Positions 46,572-55,630 of a stretch of 64,000 nucleotides of DNA are shown here, piece after piece. Positions within the stretch are counted from its first letter, which is position 1; every line of letters starts with the position of its first letter. A program made the position numbers and the translations under genes. This DNA comes from Maribellus sediminis (GTDB taxonomy: Bacteria; Bacteroidota; Bacteroidia; Bacteroidales; Prolixibacteraceae): assembly GCF_011799805.1 (NCBI RefSeq), contig NZ_WXUB01000007.1, forward strand, positions 116,683 to 180,682. Direction: 5' to 3'. The notes under the pieces were generated by a model that had not been told where the DNA came from, searched no databases, and saw only the letters and a list, made by a program, of their open reading frames with translations.

Positions 46572-46592
46572 CCGGAAGTTTTGAACTTCCGG
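46572..46592. repeat. Perfect hairpin CCGGAAGTT-TTG-AACTTCCGG
   Basis: A 9-bp perfect palindrome with a 3-base loop between the E1 stop and the terminator. It may protect the mRNA 3' end. Confidence 0.65.
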
Positions 46593-46597
46593 TCCCG

Positions 46598-46631
46598 AAA
46601 AATCCGGTTTCAAACGAGACCGGATTTTTTT
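46598..46631 (+). terminator. Terminator of the E2-E1 operon
   Basis: AAAAATCCGGTTTC pairs with GAGACCGGATTTTT around AAAC, followed by a T-run; very stable. Confidence 0.93.
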
Positions 46632-46702
46632 ATGTTTAATGCATCTTTTTTCGACAAAAATGTTATTTTTGAGAAACTAACTCTTTAACACCGTTCAACA
46701 TT

Positions 46703-46891
46703 ATGAAAAAGAGCCACCGAACCGTAATTATCCTAATAAGCATTCTTTTCTCTGTATTTTTAATTTCAGCTTCCTTTGCAAAACTGCAACACTTCCACCC
46801 AAAATTAACGATAGCGCTTTATGCTGCTGCCGGTATAACATTTATCGTCGAACTGATTTATATATACGTAATACTGTCAAGGCTGAAATAA
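46703..46891 (+). CDS. Small two-helix membrane protein
   Basis: A 62-residue protein with two hydrophobic helices (about 8-26 and 36-58), separated by KLQHFHPKLT. It has its own short upstream region after the E2-E1 terminator. No family recognised. The hydrophobicity pattern and clean ATG (MKKSHRTVIILISIL) support a real small membrane protein. Confidence 0.6.
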   Translation: MKKSHRTVIILISILFSVFLISASFAKLQHFHPKLTIALYAAAGITFIVELIYIYVILSRLK

Positions 46892-46941
46892 GGAATCCAG
46901 AACAACTACTCTTAGCTCAAAGCCCAAGGCTCTCAGCTCCT

Positions 46942-47727
46942 TTAATACATTTTCAAGGGTTGTCCGATTTGCAACACGGTATTTTCCGAGATTTTATTCA
47001 GGCGGCAGATTTCCTGTATAGGCGTTTTATACCGGCGCGAGATAACCCACAGCGAATCGCCCGAACGCACCTTGTAGTATTCAGGAACAGCCAGGTTGGT
47101 AGAATATCCTTGTGGTTTCAGAGTTCGATGCAGGGCTATGAGTGTTTCAAAATTTTGAGCTATCGGCCTTACTTGCTGCTGCGAGAAATCGTAAACCAAC
47201 TCCGGATCAAAAGCCCGGCCTTCTTCGTGCATTTCGAAATGTAAATGCGGACCCCGCGCACGACCTGTGCTCCCGGCCAAAGCAATCGGTTCGCCTTTCT
47301 TCACCCATTCCCCTTTTGTTTTCAGGAATTTCGATAAGTGCGCGTAATAGGTCTCAATGTTGTTATCGTGTTGAATAATAATGATATTTCCAAAGCCACT
47401 GCCCCAGCCCGAACGTGTGAGGTAACCATCCTGAACGGCACGAACGGTATCACCTTTTGCCATTTTTATGTCGGTTCCGTAGTGCATTCTACCCGAACGC
47501 GGCCCATAGCGGCTGATGATGTAGCCACCAGCTCCCGGCACCCGGAACTGCGACAAATAACTTTGATATTCACTTAGTTCCTGCTCCCTTATCAACTCGT
47601 AATCCTTCAAACCAACAGGTTCTTCTATACCCGGCACAACCATAAGTTCATCAGTATTTACGTACTGAGCAAAACCACTAAATACCAATACAATTAGAAA
47701 AACAAAAGCTAATAAAATGCCCTTCAT
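46942..47727 (-). CDS. M23 metallopeptidase with C-terminal LysM domain
   Basis: An exported peptidoglycan endopeptidase, 261 residues with a signal peptide (MKGILLAFVFLIVLVFSGFA). The M23 domain at about 60-175 has the zinc residues in RMHYGTDIKMAKGD (HxxxD) and GPHLHFEMH (HxH). A LysM peptidoglycan-binding domain follows at about 215-261 (YYKVRSGDSLWVISRRYKTP). It probably trims or binds the cell wall in the periplasm. Confidence 0.93.
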   Translation of the reverse strand: MKGILLAFVFLIVLVFSGFAQYVNTDELMVVPGIEEPVGLKDYELIREQELSEYQSYLSQFRVPGAGGYIISRYGPRSGRMHYGTDIKMAKGDTVRAVQDGYLTRSGWGSGFGNIIIIQHDNNIETYYAHLSKFLKTKGEWVKKGEPIALAGSTGRARGPHLHFEMHEEGRAFDPELVYDFSQQQVRPIAQNFETLIALHRTLKPQGYSTNLAVPEYYKVRSGDSLWVISRRYKTPIQEICRLNKISENTVLQIGQPLKMY

Positions 47728-47840
47728 CTTTTCAATAAATTTGGTCGCAATACTAAGGAAAAAACAAATCCGTCATCCCGATATGGACTAAATTTGATTA
47801 TCGTTAACATTTCAGAATATACAACGTGCAACTGAACCTA

Positions 47841-48209
47841 TTATTTCCTCCAGATTGTTATCAACAAAATTAACCAACCTGCAATAAAACACAAACCCCC
47901 AATCGGAGTAATTGCACCAAGGGTTTTTATCCCACTCAACGCCATTGTATATAAACTTCCTGAAAATAAAAGGATACCTGCAAACAAGAAAATACCCGGC
48001 CACTTGAAATTTACATCGGGCATAACAAATGCCAGCACCCCTATCAACAAAAGTCCAAGTGCATGATAAAAGTGATAATCCACGGCGGTTTTCCACGTTT
48101 GTAACATTTCTGCCGAGAGATGCGTTTTTAAGGCATGTGCGCCAAAAGCACCTGCTGCAACAGCCATTGCCAGCAGAACAGATGCGGTCATTAGGATTGT
48201 TTTGCCCAT
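47841..48209 (-). CDS. DUF423 (YgdD-like) membrane protein
   Basis: A 122-residue protein with four transmembrane helices, matching DUF423: AAGAFGAHALKTHLSAEMLQ, TAVDYHFYHALGLLLIGVL and ITPIGGLCFIAGWLILLI. Family function is unknown. It stands alone between the peptidase and the divergent PHP gene. Confidence 0.92.
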   Translation of the reverse strand: MGKTILMTASVLLAMAVAAGAFGAHALKTHLSAEMLQTWKTAVDYHFYHALGLLLIGVLAFVMPDVNFKWPGIFLFAGILLFSGSLYTMALSGIKTLGAITPIGGLCFIAGWLILLITIWRK

Positions 48210-48345
48210 GATTCCAGTTTTTATTCAATTAGCACAACAAGAAAGTAGTTTGAATGTTTGATTTCATTCAGCAAAAACAGGATACCAAAGGACACCTAAA
48301 AAACAGCAGATTTGTTTCTTTGCATGTACATTCAGATTAAAGCAT

Positions 48346-49584
48346 ATGACAGACTCAAAAAGCATATTTACAACCTTCCCGCAACCGGAAGAATTACTGG
48401 CATGGTTTAAGGAACAAGCAACTAGCGCAATGCCCGACATCAACGGTCACATTCACACGCCACATTCGTTTAGTGCGTTCTCAGAGGTTGAACAACCTTT
48501 TTTACTTGCAAAATCGGAAGGCGTGTCGGTGCTCGGCATCAACGATTTTTACACCACCGACGGGTACAATGAGTTTGCTGAGATGGCAGAAAAGCACAGG
48601 ATCTTTCCTTTGTTCAACATCGAATTCATGGCACTGCAGAATGATTTGCAGGAAGCCGGCATTCGTGTGAATGATCCCAGCAATCCCGGACGTACTTATT
48701 TTAGTGGAAAGGGGCTGAGACAACCGGCTAAATTGAGTGCGGAGTCAGCTCAAAAAATAAAAGACTTGCAGGAAGAAAGCAACCGCCAAACTTTTCAGAT
48801 GGTGGAGAAACTGAATGCTTTCTTAGCTGAAAACGATATTTACCTCCAGTTCGACGCTGAAGAATTGCAAAACCGACTGGCAAAAAACCTTTTCCGCGAG
48901 CGCCACATTGCACAGGCCATCCGGATTGCTGTTTTCGAAAAAGAGGAGACAGATCTTGGCAGAGCAGTTCTGTTCAATGCCATATTTGGTGGGAAGGATG
49001 TAAAATCGGCTATCGACGATGTGGCAGGTCTTGAAAACGAGATCCGCAATAATTTGCTGAAAGCCGGCGGTGCTGCCTTTGTACCGGAAGATCCGAAAGC
49101 CTTTCTTTCGCTGGAAGAAGTGCAGGAACTGATCATCGATGCAGGCGGAATTCCTTGTTATCCAGTATTACTCGATTTCGGCAATGAGAACTACACGGAC
49201 TACGAAGAAGACAAGGAAAAATTACTGGCCGAGTTGAAAAGCAAAAATGTGTACAGTATTGAATTGATTCCGGGAAGAAACAAATTCCACATCCTGAAAG
49301 ATTTTGTGAAGTTTTTCAACGAAAACGGATTTGTGATCACTTTTGGAAGCGAACACAATACACCAAAACTTGACCCGATGAAACTGAGCGCCGGAGGTGG
49401 CATTGATTTGGATGATGAATTGAAACAAATCAACTACGAAGGAACCGCAGTGATTGCAGCACATCAATATCTGCTGGCCAACGGCAAAGAAGGTTACCTG
49501 AAAAACGGTATTGCCAAAACAGATGAAAAAGCTGATTTTATTGAATTGGGCAAAGCTGTAATTTCTAAATTTCTTGCTTTATAA
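48346..49584 (+). CDS. PHP-domain protein linked to sugar catabolism genes
   Basis: A 412-residue protein with PHP-type metal residues in MPDINGHIHTPHSFSAF (HxH, about residues 27-29) and the downstream LGINDFYTTDGYNEF and PLFNIEFMAL; a later His/Glu site is in FGSEHNTPKLD. The PHP fold hydrolyses phosphoesters in known members, but this subfamily has no assigned substrate. It starts the run PHP - aldolase/dehydrogenase fusion - zinc dehydrogenase (39 bp to the next gene), suggesting a role in degradation of a sugar or sugar phosphate. Confidence 0.8.
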   Translation: MTDSKSIFTTFPQPEELLAWFKEQATSAMPDINGHIHTPHSFSAFSEVEQPFLLAKSEGVSVLGINDFYTTDGYNEFAEMAEKHRIFPLFNIEFMALQNDLQEAGIRVNDPSNPGRTYFSGKGLRQPAKLSAESAQKIKDLQEESNRQTFQMVEKLNAFLAENDIYLQFDAEELQNRLAKNLFRERHIAQAIRIAVFEKEETDLGRAVLFNAIFGGKDVKSAIDDVAGLENEIRNNLLKAGGAAFVPEDPKAFLSLEEVQELIIDAGGIPCYPVLLDFGNENYTDYEEDKEKLLAELKSKNVYSIELIPGRNKFHILKDFVKFFNENGFVITFGSEHNTPKLDPMKLSAGGGIDLDDELKQINYEGTAVIAAHQYLLANGKEGYLKNGIAKTDEKADFIELGKAVISKFLAL

Positions 49585-49623
49585 ATTGAACCGTCCTATA
49601 GAGCGGTGCAAAAAATAACAACC

Positions 49624-51588
49624 ATGAACCAGGGAGTAAAAGAATTAATTGAAATATCGAGAGCATACGGAAGTAAGAAAGAATATGTGATTGCCGGTGG
49701 CGGTAATACTTCGTTTAAAACCGAAAATCAGCTTTGGATCAAAGCAAGTGGATTCGCTTTGGCTACGATAAGTGAAGAAGGTTTTGGGGTGATGGATCGC
49801 AGCAAGCTGGATAAAATTTCTGAAAACGAATACAGCTCGGATTCTTTCGAACGCGAAAGTCAGATTAAGGATGATTTGGCAGCGGCAACGATAACAAAAG
49901 ACAAACGTCCGTCGGTGGAAACATCGTTCCACAACGCCATCAATTATAAGTTCGTTATCCACCTGCACCCGACTGCGGTAAACGGAATCATGTGTAGCAA
50001 CAAAGCTGAAGAGTTGGTGAAACCTGTATTTGGTGACGAAGCCGTTTACATTCCTTACATCGATCCGGGTTACATTTTATTTAAAGCGGTTGAAGCTAAA
50101 ATCCTTGCATTCAGAGCAGAAAAAGGATACGACCCGAAAGTTATTTTACTACAAAATCACGGGATTTTTGTAAGTGCCGACACCACGCAGGAGGTGATTG
50201 ACATCTACGACGAAATCATCGCCAACATCGAAAAAGCAGTCGCAACTCCGGTTGACGAAACAGTACTTCCCGTTGCTGAACATGTTACTGCTGTGGTTCC
50301 GGCCATTCGTGCGATTGTTTCGCAGGATGGATTGAAAACAATCAAAGTAACCAACTCGGCATTGGTTGAGAAATTCAATGCAAGTGCCGAAGCTTTCGAG
50401 AAAGTGAATTACCCGTTCACTCCCGACCTGATCGTTTATTGCAAATCGAAATACATTTATGTTGATGAAGTAGCATCGCCGGAATCAACGATCGAAGCCT
50501 TTAAAACAAAATATGAAGCCTTTGTTGCTGACTACGGTTTCGCACCAAAAGTAGTATTTATCAAAGGCATCGGAATGCTGTCGATTGGCGACAATGCAGC
50601 TCAATCAAACATCATAAAAGAGGTTTTTGAAGATGCCATGAAAATTTCGTGGTTATCTGAATCCTTCGGCGGCCAGCATTTCATGACGCCGGAGCAGATC
50701 AATTTCATCGATACCTGGGAAGTGGAGAATTACCGTCGTAAAGTTTCTGCCGGAGCCTCTGCCGGACGTGTTGAAAACAAAATCTCGATCGTAACCGGAG
50801 CAGCCCAGGGATTTGGCGAAGGCATTGCGCGCGTAATGAAAGAAAACGGATCGAACATCGTCGTCGCCGACCTCAACGAAACAGTTGGTAAAACCACTGC
50901 TAACTCGTTCAATGCAATAAAAAACAGCAGCCGCGCTATCTTCGTTCAAACCAATGTTGCTGACCAGGATTCACTAAAGAACCTGATGCACCAAACCGTT
51001 TGTGAATTTGGGGGACTGGATGTATTTGTCAGCAATGCGGGTATTTTACGCGCCGGCGGACTGGAAGAAATGACTCCTGAGAATTTCGACCTGGTTACAA
51101 AAATCAATTATAACGCCTATTTCTATTGCACTAAGGCGGCTACTCCAATCATGAAATTGCAGAATAAATACAATGCGAAGTTGTATGCCGATGTGATTCA
51201 GATCAACTCCAAATCAGGACTGGCCGGAAGCAAGAAAAACTTTGCTTACGCCGGTGGAAAATTTGGTGGCATTGGTTTAACCCAGTCGTTTGCACTGGAG
51301 TTGGCACCCGATAGAATTAAAGTGAATTCCATTTGCCCGGGTAACTTTTACGAAGGTCCGTTATGGAGCGATCCTGAAAATGGGTTGTTTGTTCAATACT
51401 TAAATGCAGGAAAAGTGCCGGGAGCCAAAACCATTGACGATGTGAAAGCGTTTTACCTGGCACAGGTTCCGCTCGGAAAAGGATGCTCCCCGGTTGATGT
51501 TGCCAAGGCGGTTTTCTATGCCATCGATCAGGAAAATGAAACAGGACAGGCCATTCCGGTAAGTGGCGGACAGATAATGTTGAATTAG
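49624..51588 (+). CDS. Bifunctional class II aldolase / short-chain dehydrogenase
   Basis: A fused 654-residue enzyme. The N-terminal class II aldolase/adducin domain (about 1-380) has the zinc residues in VIHLHPTAVNG (HxH) and LLQNHGIFVS. The C-terminal SDR domain (about 385-654) has TGAAQGFGEGIARVM, SNAGILRAGG and the catalytic YAGGK. It resembles rhamnulose/fuculose-phosphate-type aldolase-dehydrogenase fusions (RhaDE-like): cleavage to dihydroxyacetone phosphate plus lactaldehyde and oxidation of the latter would fit. The substrate is not proven. The ATG at 49624 is chosen over a GTG at 49606. Confidence 0.87.
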   Translation: MNQGVKELIEISRAYGSKKEYVIAGGGNTSFKTENQLWIKASGFALATISEEGFGVMDRSKLDKISENEYSSDSFERESQIKDDLAAATITKDKRPSVETSFHNAINYKFVIHLHPTAVNGIMCSNKAEELVKPVFGDEAVYIPYIDPGYILFKAVEAKILAFRAEKGYDPKVILLQNHGIFVSADTTQEVIDIYDEIIANIEKAVATPVDETVLPVAEHVTAVVPAIRAIVSQDGLKTIKVTNSALVEKFNASAEAFEKVNYPFTPDLIVYCKSKYIYVDEVASPESTIEAFKTKYEAFVADYGFAPKVVFIKGIGMLSIGDNAAQSNIIKEVFEDAMKISWLSESFGGQHFMTPEQINFIDTWEVENYRRKVSAGASAGRVENKISIVTGAAQGFGEGIARVMKENGSNIVVADLNETVGKTTANSFNAIKNSSRAIFVQTNVADQDSLKNLMHQTVCEFGGLDVFVSNAGILRAGGLEEMTPENFDLVTKINYNAYFYCTKAATPIMKLQNKYNAKLYADVIQINSKSGLAGSKKNFAYAGGKFGGIGLTQSFALELAPDRIKVNSICPGNFYEGPLWSDPENGLFVQYLNAGKVPGAKTIDDVKAFYLAQVPLGKGCSPVDVAKAVFYAIDQENETGQAIPVSGGQIMLN

Positions 51589-51591
51589 ACA

Positions 51592-51690
51592 CAAGCTTCA
51601 AGCTACAAGCTTTAAGTTTTTTTGTGGCATAGATGAGCTTATCAATTAAAAAATAACAGGCTAGCAGCTTGAAGCTAGCAGCTAACAGCT
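51592..51690. repeat. Spacer built of AAGCT/AGCTT words
   Basis: Repeated AAGCTTCAAGCTACAAGC-type words to the left and GCTTGAAGCTAGCAGC to the right of a 45-bp AT-rich stretch form an imperfect inverted repeat between the aldolase and dehydrogenase genes. Confidence 0.4.
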
Positions 51691-51696
51691 ATAAAG

Positions 51697-52971
51697 ATGA
51701 AGACAAAAGCAGTACGATTATACGGCAAAAAAGATTTGCGTTTGGAAGAATTTGAACTTCCGCAGATAAAAGATGACGAAATTTTGGCAAAGGTAGTGAG
51801 CGACAGCATTTGTATGTCGAGCTACAAAGCTGCCACGCAGGCAACCGACCACAAACGAGTTCCAAATAATATTGCAGAAAATCCGATCATGATCGGACAC
51901 GAATTTTCAGGAGAAATTGTGGAAGTAGGTGCAAAATGGCAACATAAATTCAAGCCCGGTCAGAAATATTCGATCCAGCCGGCCATTTATTACAAAGACG
52001 GCCCAGTAGGGATTTTAAGTGCACCCGGTTATTCGTACCAATACATTGGTGGTGACGCAACTTATGTAATCATTCCGAAAGATGTGTTGGAACAGGATTG
52101 TTTGCTGGCCTACGACGGTCCCGGATTTTACCCGGCATCGCTTTCGGAGCCACTGAGCTGCGTAATTGGTGCAATGCATGCCAACTACCACACTACACCG
52201 GGTTCGTATGTTCACGAAATGGAAATTGTGGAAGGTGGCAAAATGGCCATCCTCGCAGGTGTTGGCCCGATGGGTCTGGCAGCCATTAATTATGTGATCA
52301 GTCGCGAAGACCGCAAACCGTCGTTGTTGGTAGTAACTGATATTGCACAGGATCGTTTGGACCGAGCTGCCGAAATTTTCCCGGTTGAATGGGCCAAAGA
52401 AAAAGGCATTGAGTTGATTTACCTGAATACAGGAAATGTTGAAGATCCGGTTGCTAAGTTGAAGGAAGTTTCGGGCGGAGAAGGATACAACGATGTATTT
52501 GTATTTGCCCCTGTAGCTCCTGTTGTTGAACAGGGCGATGCAATTCTCGCACACGACGGCTGTCTGAACTTTTTTGCAGGACCGTCGAATACTGAGTTCT
52601 CAGCAAAACTGAATTTCTACAACGTTCACTATGCTTACACACACATTGTTGGAACTTCCGGCGGAAACAACGACGACATGGTGGAAGCACTTGATGTGAT
52701 GAGCAAAGGTCTTGATCCGGCAGGTTTGATCACGCATATTGGCGGATTAAATGCCGTGGCAGAAACCACATTGAACCTACCCAATATTCCGGGAGGAAAA
52801 AAATTGATTTACACACACAAGAATCTTCCGTTGGTTGCTATTTCTGATTTTGCAGAATTGGGTAAAAACGATCCGTTCTATGCAGAACTGGCTAAACTGG
52901 TAGCCGAAACCAAAGGTTTGTGGAACATAAAAGCTGAAGAATATCTGCTGGCGAACGCACCTGAGATTTAA
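51697..52971 (+). CDS. Zinc-type medium-chain dehydrogenase, L-sorbose-1-phosphate reductase-like
   Basis: A 424-residue MDR-superfamily dehydrogenase. The metal-site Cys is in DSICMSSYKAATQ (about 39), and the His-Glu pair in MIGHEFSGEIVEVG. The Rossmann motif is AILAGVGPMGLAAI. The four-Cys structural zinc site of classical alcohol dehydrogenases is absent. It is longer than usual (350) and resembles the SorE-type L-sorbose-1-phosphate reductases. With the aldolase fusion and PHP protein it probably forms a sugar/sugar-alcohol pathway. Confidence 0.83.
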   Translation: MKTKAVRLYGKKDLRLEEFELPQIKDDEILAKVVSDSICMSSYKAATQATDHKRVPNNIAENPIMIGHEFSGEIVEVGAKWQHKFKPGQKYSIQPAIYYKDGPVGILSAPGYSYQYIGGDATYVIIPKDVLEQDCLLAYDGPGFYPASLSEPLSCVIGAMHANYHTTPGSYVHEMEIVEGGKMAILAGVGPMGLAAINYVISREDRKPSLLVVTDIAQDRLDRAAEIFPVEWAKEKGIELIYLNTGNVEDPVAKLKEVSGGEGYNDVFVFAPVAPVVEQGDAILAHDGCLNFFAGPSNTEFSAKLNFYNVHYAYTHIVGTSGGNNDDMVEALDVMSKGLDPAGLITHIGGLNAVAETTLNLPNIPGGKKLIYTHKNLPLVAISDFAELGKNDPFYAELAKLVAETKGLWNIKAEEYLLANAPEI

Positions 52972-52984
52972 TTTTCAGAAAATG

Positions 52985-53060
52985 AACGCAAAGGTACAAA
53001 GACACTAAAAAACCATTTCGTAGAGACTTTGTTTCTTCGTGACTTTGTGTCTTCGTGTTT
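52985..53060. repeat. Dispersed spacer repeat in inverted orientation
   Basis: A left arm of about 29 bases (52985-53013) and a right arm of 30 bases (53031-53060) are imperfect reverse complements (about 22 of 30). Both match a 27-base element at 55584-55610; core words AACACRAAG, ACAAAG and TCAC. Confidence 0.6.
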
Positions 53061-53071
53061 AATATCATAAG

Positions 53072-53782
53072 CTATTGAACAGAACTATTTAGCAAGGTCT
53101 GCCTGTCCCCCATTACAATCATCGGATGGGAATCAGGATCGAGCCACTTTAAAACCTGAAGCATATCCTTTTCAGAAACCGCCACACAGCCTGAAGTCGT
53201 TTCGGTATCGCTTTCCCGGAGATGAAAAAAGATGGCACTTCCTTTTCCTTTTACAACCGGATCGGTATTGTATTCAATTACCATGCAGTATTTGTAAGCA
53301 TCGCTGCTCAGCTTCAAATTCTCATACGATTTTGCTGAAGTTTCTCCCCGTACATGCCGGTTGTAATCCGCTGAATCCGGATCATCAATCCACTTGTCTT
53401 CGGACGTGGATTGTGTAAACGGCATTTTTGTATCTACCAGATTTTCGTAAGTGAATAATTGATCGAGTTTAAACATTCCTGTTGGAGATTTACCATCGCC
53501 TTCCACTTTTTGCCTGGGATCAGCAAATCCCTTATCACCAATTCCGGCGGCAACAGGACCGATTCTGATCTTCCATTCTCCATCCAATTTTTCCATAGCA
53601 AAAAGGCTCACCTGAGTATTTCCGGGCTGTTCAGCAATTGCAACCAACAACTGACTTACATTTGCCGGAATGGAAGATTCCTGCACTTGTATAATTTGGT
53701 TAATCTGTTCCTTTTCTGATTTGGGAGAGGAGCACGCCAAAAGAAGCAGGAAAGCAAAACTGATGTATTTCAAATATTTCAT
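53072..53782 (-). CDS. L,D-transpeptidase (YkuD/YafK-like) lipoprotein
   Basis: A 236-residue lipoprotein (MKYLKYISFAFLLLLACSSP, lipobox LLAC) with a YkuD-type catalytic site in its C-terminal third: FFHLRESDTETTSGCVAVSE, with the His and the nucleophilic Cys (SGC, about residue 203). Such enzymes crosslink peptidoglycan or attach proteins to it. The ATG at 53782 is chosen because the lipoprotein signal starts there; an upstream ATG at 53827 would add 15 residues. Confidence 0.88.
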   Translation of the reverse strand: MKYLKYISFAFLLLLACSSPKSEKEQINQIIQVQESSIPANVSQLLVAIAEQPGNTQVSLFAMEKLDGEWKIRIGPVAAGIGDKGFADPRQKVEGDGKSPTGMFKLDQLFTYENLVDTKMPFTQSTSEDKWIDDPDSADYNRHVRGETSAKSYENLKLSSDAYKYCMVIEYNTDPVVKGKGSAIFFHLRESDTETTSGCVAVSEKDMLQVLKWLDPDSHPMIVMGDRQTLLNSSVQ

Positions 53783-53891
53783 GGGATCATTTCGCATACC
53801 GCGAAAGATAATGAATCTCAAAAACAATCTTTACTATTGAAGTACAACTTGCAAAAGGATGAAATTATCAAACGCAAAAGATAACGTTCAA

Positions 53892-55529
53892 TTACTTTTT
53901 CACTTCCAGCTCACGTAAGTGCTCCATCTTTTTGCGCTCCAAAAACTCGCGGATACTTTCTTCGTATTCTTTCACACGTTTATTTCCGAACTCATACACT
54001 TTGTGTACCAGCCCGTCGAGGAAATCACGGTCGTGCGACACGAGTATCAAGGTTCCGTCGAATTCCATCAAAGCTTGCTTCAGGATGTCTTTGGTACGAA
54101 TATCCAAATGATTGGTCGGCTCATCAAGAATCAGCAGATTCACCGGTTCCAGCAGCAATTTGATCATGGCCAGACGGGTTCGTTCTCCTCCGGAAAGCAC
54201 GCTTACCTGTTTGTCCCAGCTATCGCCCCCAAACATAAAAGCACCTAAAATATCTTTAATCTTGGTGCGAATATCACCTTTTGCAACATCGTCGATGGTT
54301 TGAAAAACCGTTAACTTTTCATCCAGCAGTGAAGCTTCGTTTTGCGAAAAATAACCGATCATCGAATTGTGACCAAGTGATAAGGTTCCGCCGTGTTCTA
54401 TCTCGCCCATGATGGCTTTTACCAGTGTGGTTTTTCCTTCACCGTTTTTCCCGACAAAAGCCACTTTATCCCCCCGGTGGATTGTAAAGGTCGCCCCCGA
54501 GAACACCAGGTGATCGCCGTACGATTTTTCCACCTGATCGGCAATTACCGGGAAATTACCCGAACGTGGCGACGGAGGAAAGCGAAGTTTCAGGTGGGAG
54601 GTGTCCATTTCGTCCACTTCAACCAACTCGAGCTTTTCAAGCATCTTTACCCGTGATTGCACCTGCAATGTTTTCGAGTAAGTGCCTTTGAACCGCTCAA
54701 TAAACTGCTCGGTTTCCGCAATCATTTTTTGTTGTTCGTCGTAAGCTTTCTGCTGTTGGTCGCGGCGTTCCTTACGAAGTTCCAGGTATTTGGAATAATT
54801 CACCTTGTAATCGTAAATACGTCCCATGGTGACTTCAATTGTGCGGGTGGTAATGTTATCGACAAAAGCACGGTCGTGCGAAATAACGATAACTGCCCTG
54901 GCTTCGTTCACCAGAAATTCTTCGAGCCATTGCACCGATTCGATGTCGAGGTGGTTGGTTGGCTCATCGAGCAAAATTAAATCGGGCTTTTTCAGTAGAA
55001 TTTTGGCAAGTTCGATCCGCATACGCCAGCCCCCGCTAAAATCGGAAGTTGGCCGCTGAAAATCTTCCCGCAAAAATCCCAGACCCAGCAAAATCTTTTC
55101 AACTTCAGCATCAAAATTTATTTCGCCCTGGCTGTATAATTTCTCGCTTAAATCCGATACTTCTTCAATAATCTTGCTGTATTCATCCGATTCGTAGTCG
55201 GTTCTGACTGTGAGTTCGTGGTTTAACTTATCCAGTTTCTGCTGCATTTCGAGCACATCGGCAAAAGCCTGCGAAGCCTCGTCGAATAAACTGCGGCTGT
55301 TATCCACCAGCAAATGCTGCGGAAGGTAAGCGATCACCGCATCACCGGGTGCCGAAACTCTTCCTGCTGAAGGAGTTTGAACCCCTGCCAAAATTTTCAG
55401 CAGTGTGGATTTCCCAGCCCCGTTTTTCCCCATCAATGCAATGCGGTCCTTTTCGTTCACCACAAAGTTGATGTCTTTAAATAAAGTTGTACCGCTAAAA
55501 GTAACCGCCAGTCCGTCAACCGAAATCAT
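53892..55529 (-). CDS. ABC-F family ATPase
   Basis: A soluble twin-ATPase protein of 545 residues. First ATPase: MGKNGAGKST (about 33-42), SGGWRMRIELAKILL, LILLDEPTNHLD. Second: VGKNGEGKTTLVKAI (about 360), SGGERTRLAMIKLLL, LLILDEPTNHLD. The two are joined by a charged linker (ELRKERRDQQQKAYDEQQKM), the ABC-F interdomain linker, and there is no membrane domain. Members act on the ribosome (EttA, YbiT, Uup) or give antibiotic resistance; without close relatives in view, a housekeeping YbiT/Uup-type role is more likely. Confidence 0.94.
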   Translation of the reverse strand: MISVDGLAVTFSGTTLFKDINFVVNEKDRIALMGKNGAGKSTLLKILAGVQTPSAGRVSAPGDAVIAYLPQHLLVDNSRSLFDEASQAFADVLEMQQKLDKLNHELTVRTDYESDEYSKIIEEVSDLSEKLYSQGEINFDAEVEKILLGLGFLREDFQRPTSDFSGGWRMRIELAKILLKKPDLILLDEPTNHLDIESVQWLEEFLVNEARAVIVISHDRAFVDNITTRTIEVTMGRIYDYKVNYSKYLELRKERRDQQQKAYDEQQKMIAETEQFIERFKGTYSKTLQVQSRVKMLEKLELVEVDEMDTSHLKLRFPPSPRSGNFPVIADQVEKSYGDHLVFSGATFTIHRGDKVAFVGKNGEGKTTLVKAIMGEIEHGGTLSLGHNSMIGYFSQNEASLLDEKLTVFQTIDDVAKGDIRTKIKDILGAFMFGGDSWDKQVSVLSGGERTRLAMIKLLLEPVNLLILDEPTNHLDIRTKDILKQALMEFDGTLILVSHDRDFLDGLVHKVYEFGNKRVKEYEESIREFLERKKMEHLRELEVKK

Positions 55530-55583
55530 AATTATCTTCTGAAAAATTAGGCGGCAAAGATAATCATCTGAAGTAGATAACTG

Positions 55584-55610
55584 AACACAAAGATACTAAG
55601 TCACCAAGGA
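55584..55610. repeat. Dispersed spacer repeat, third copy
   Basis: A 27-base copy of the element found at 52985-53060; about 20 of 27 positions match the right arm there. Confidence 0.55.
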
Positions 55611-55630
55611 TTTTACTTAGAGCTTAATGT

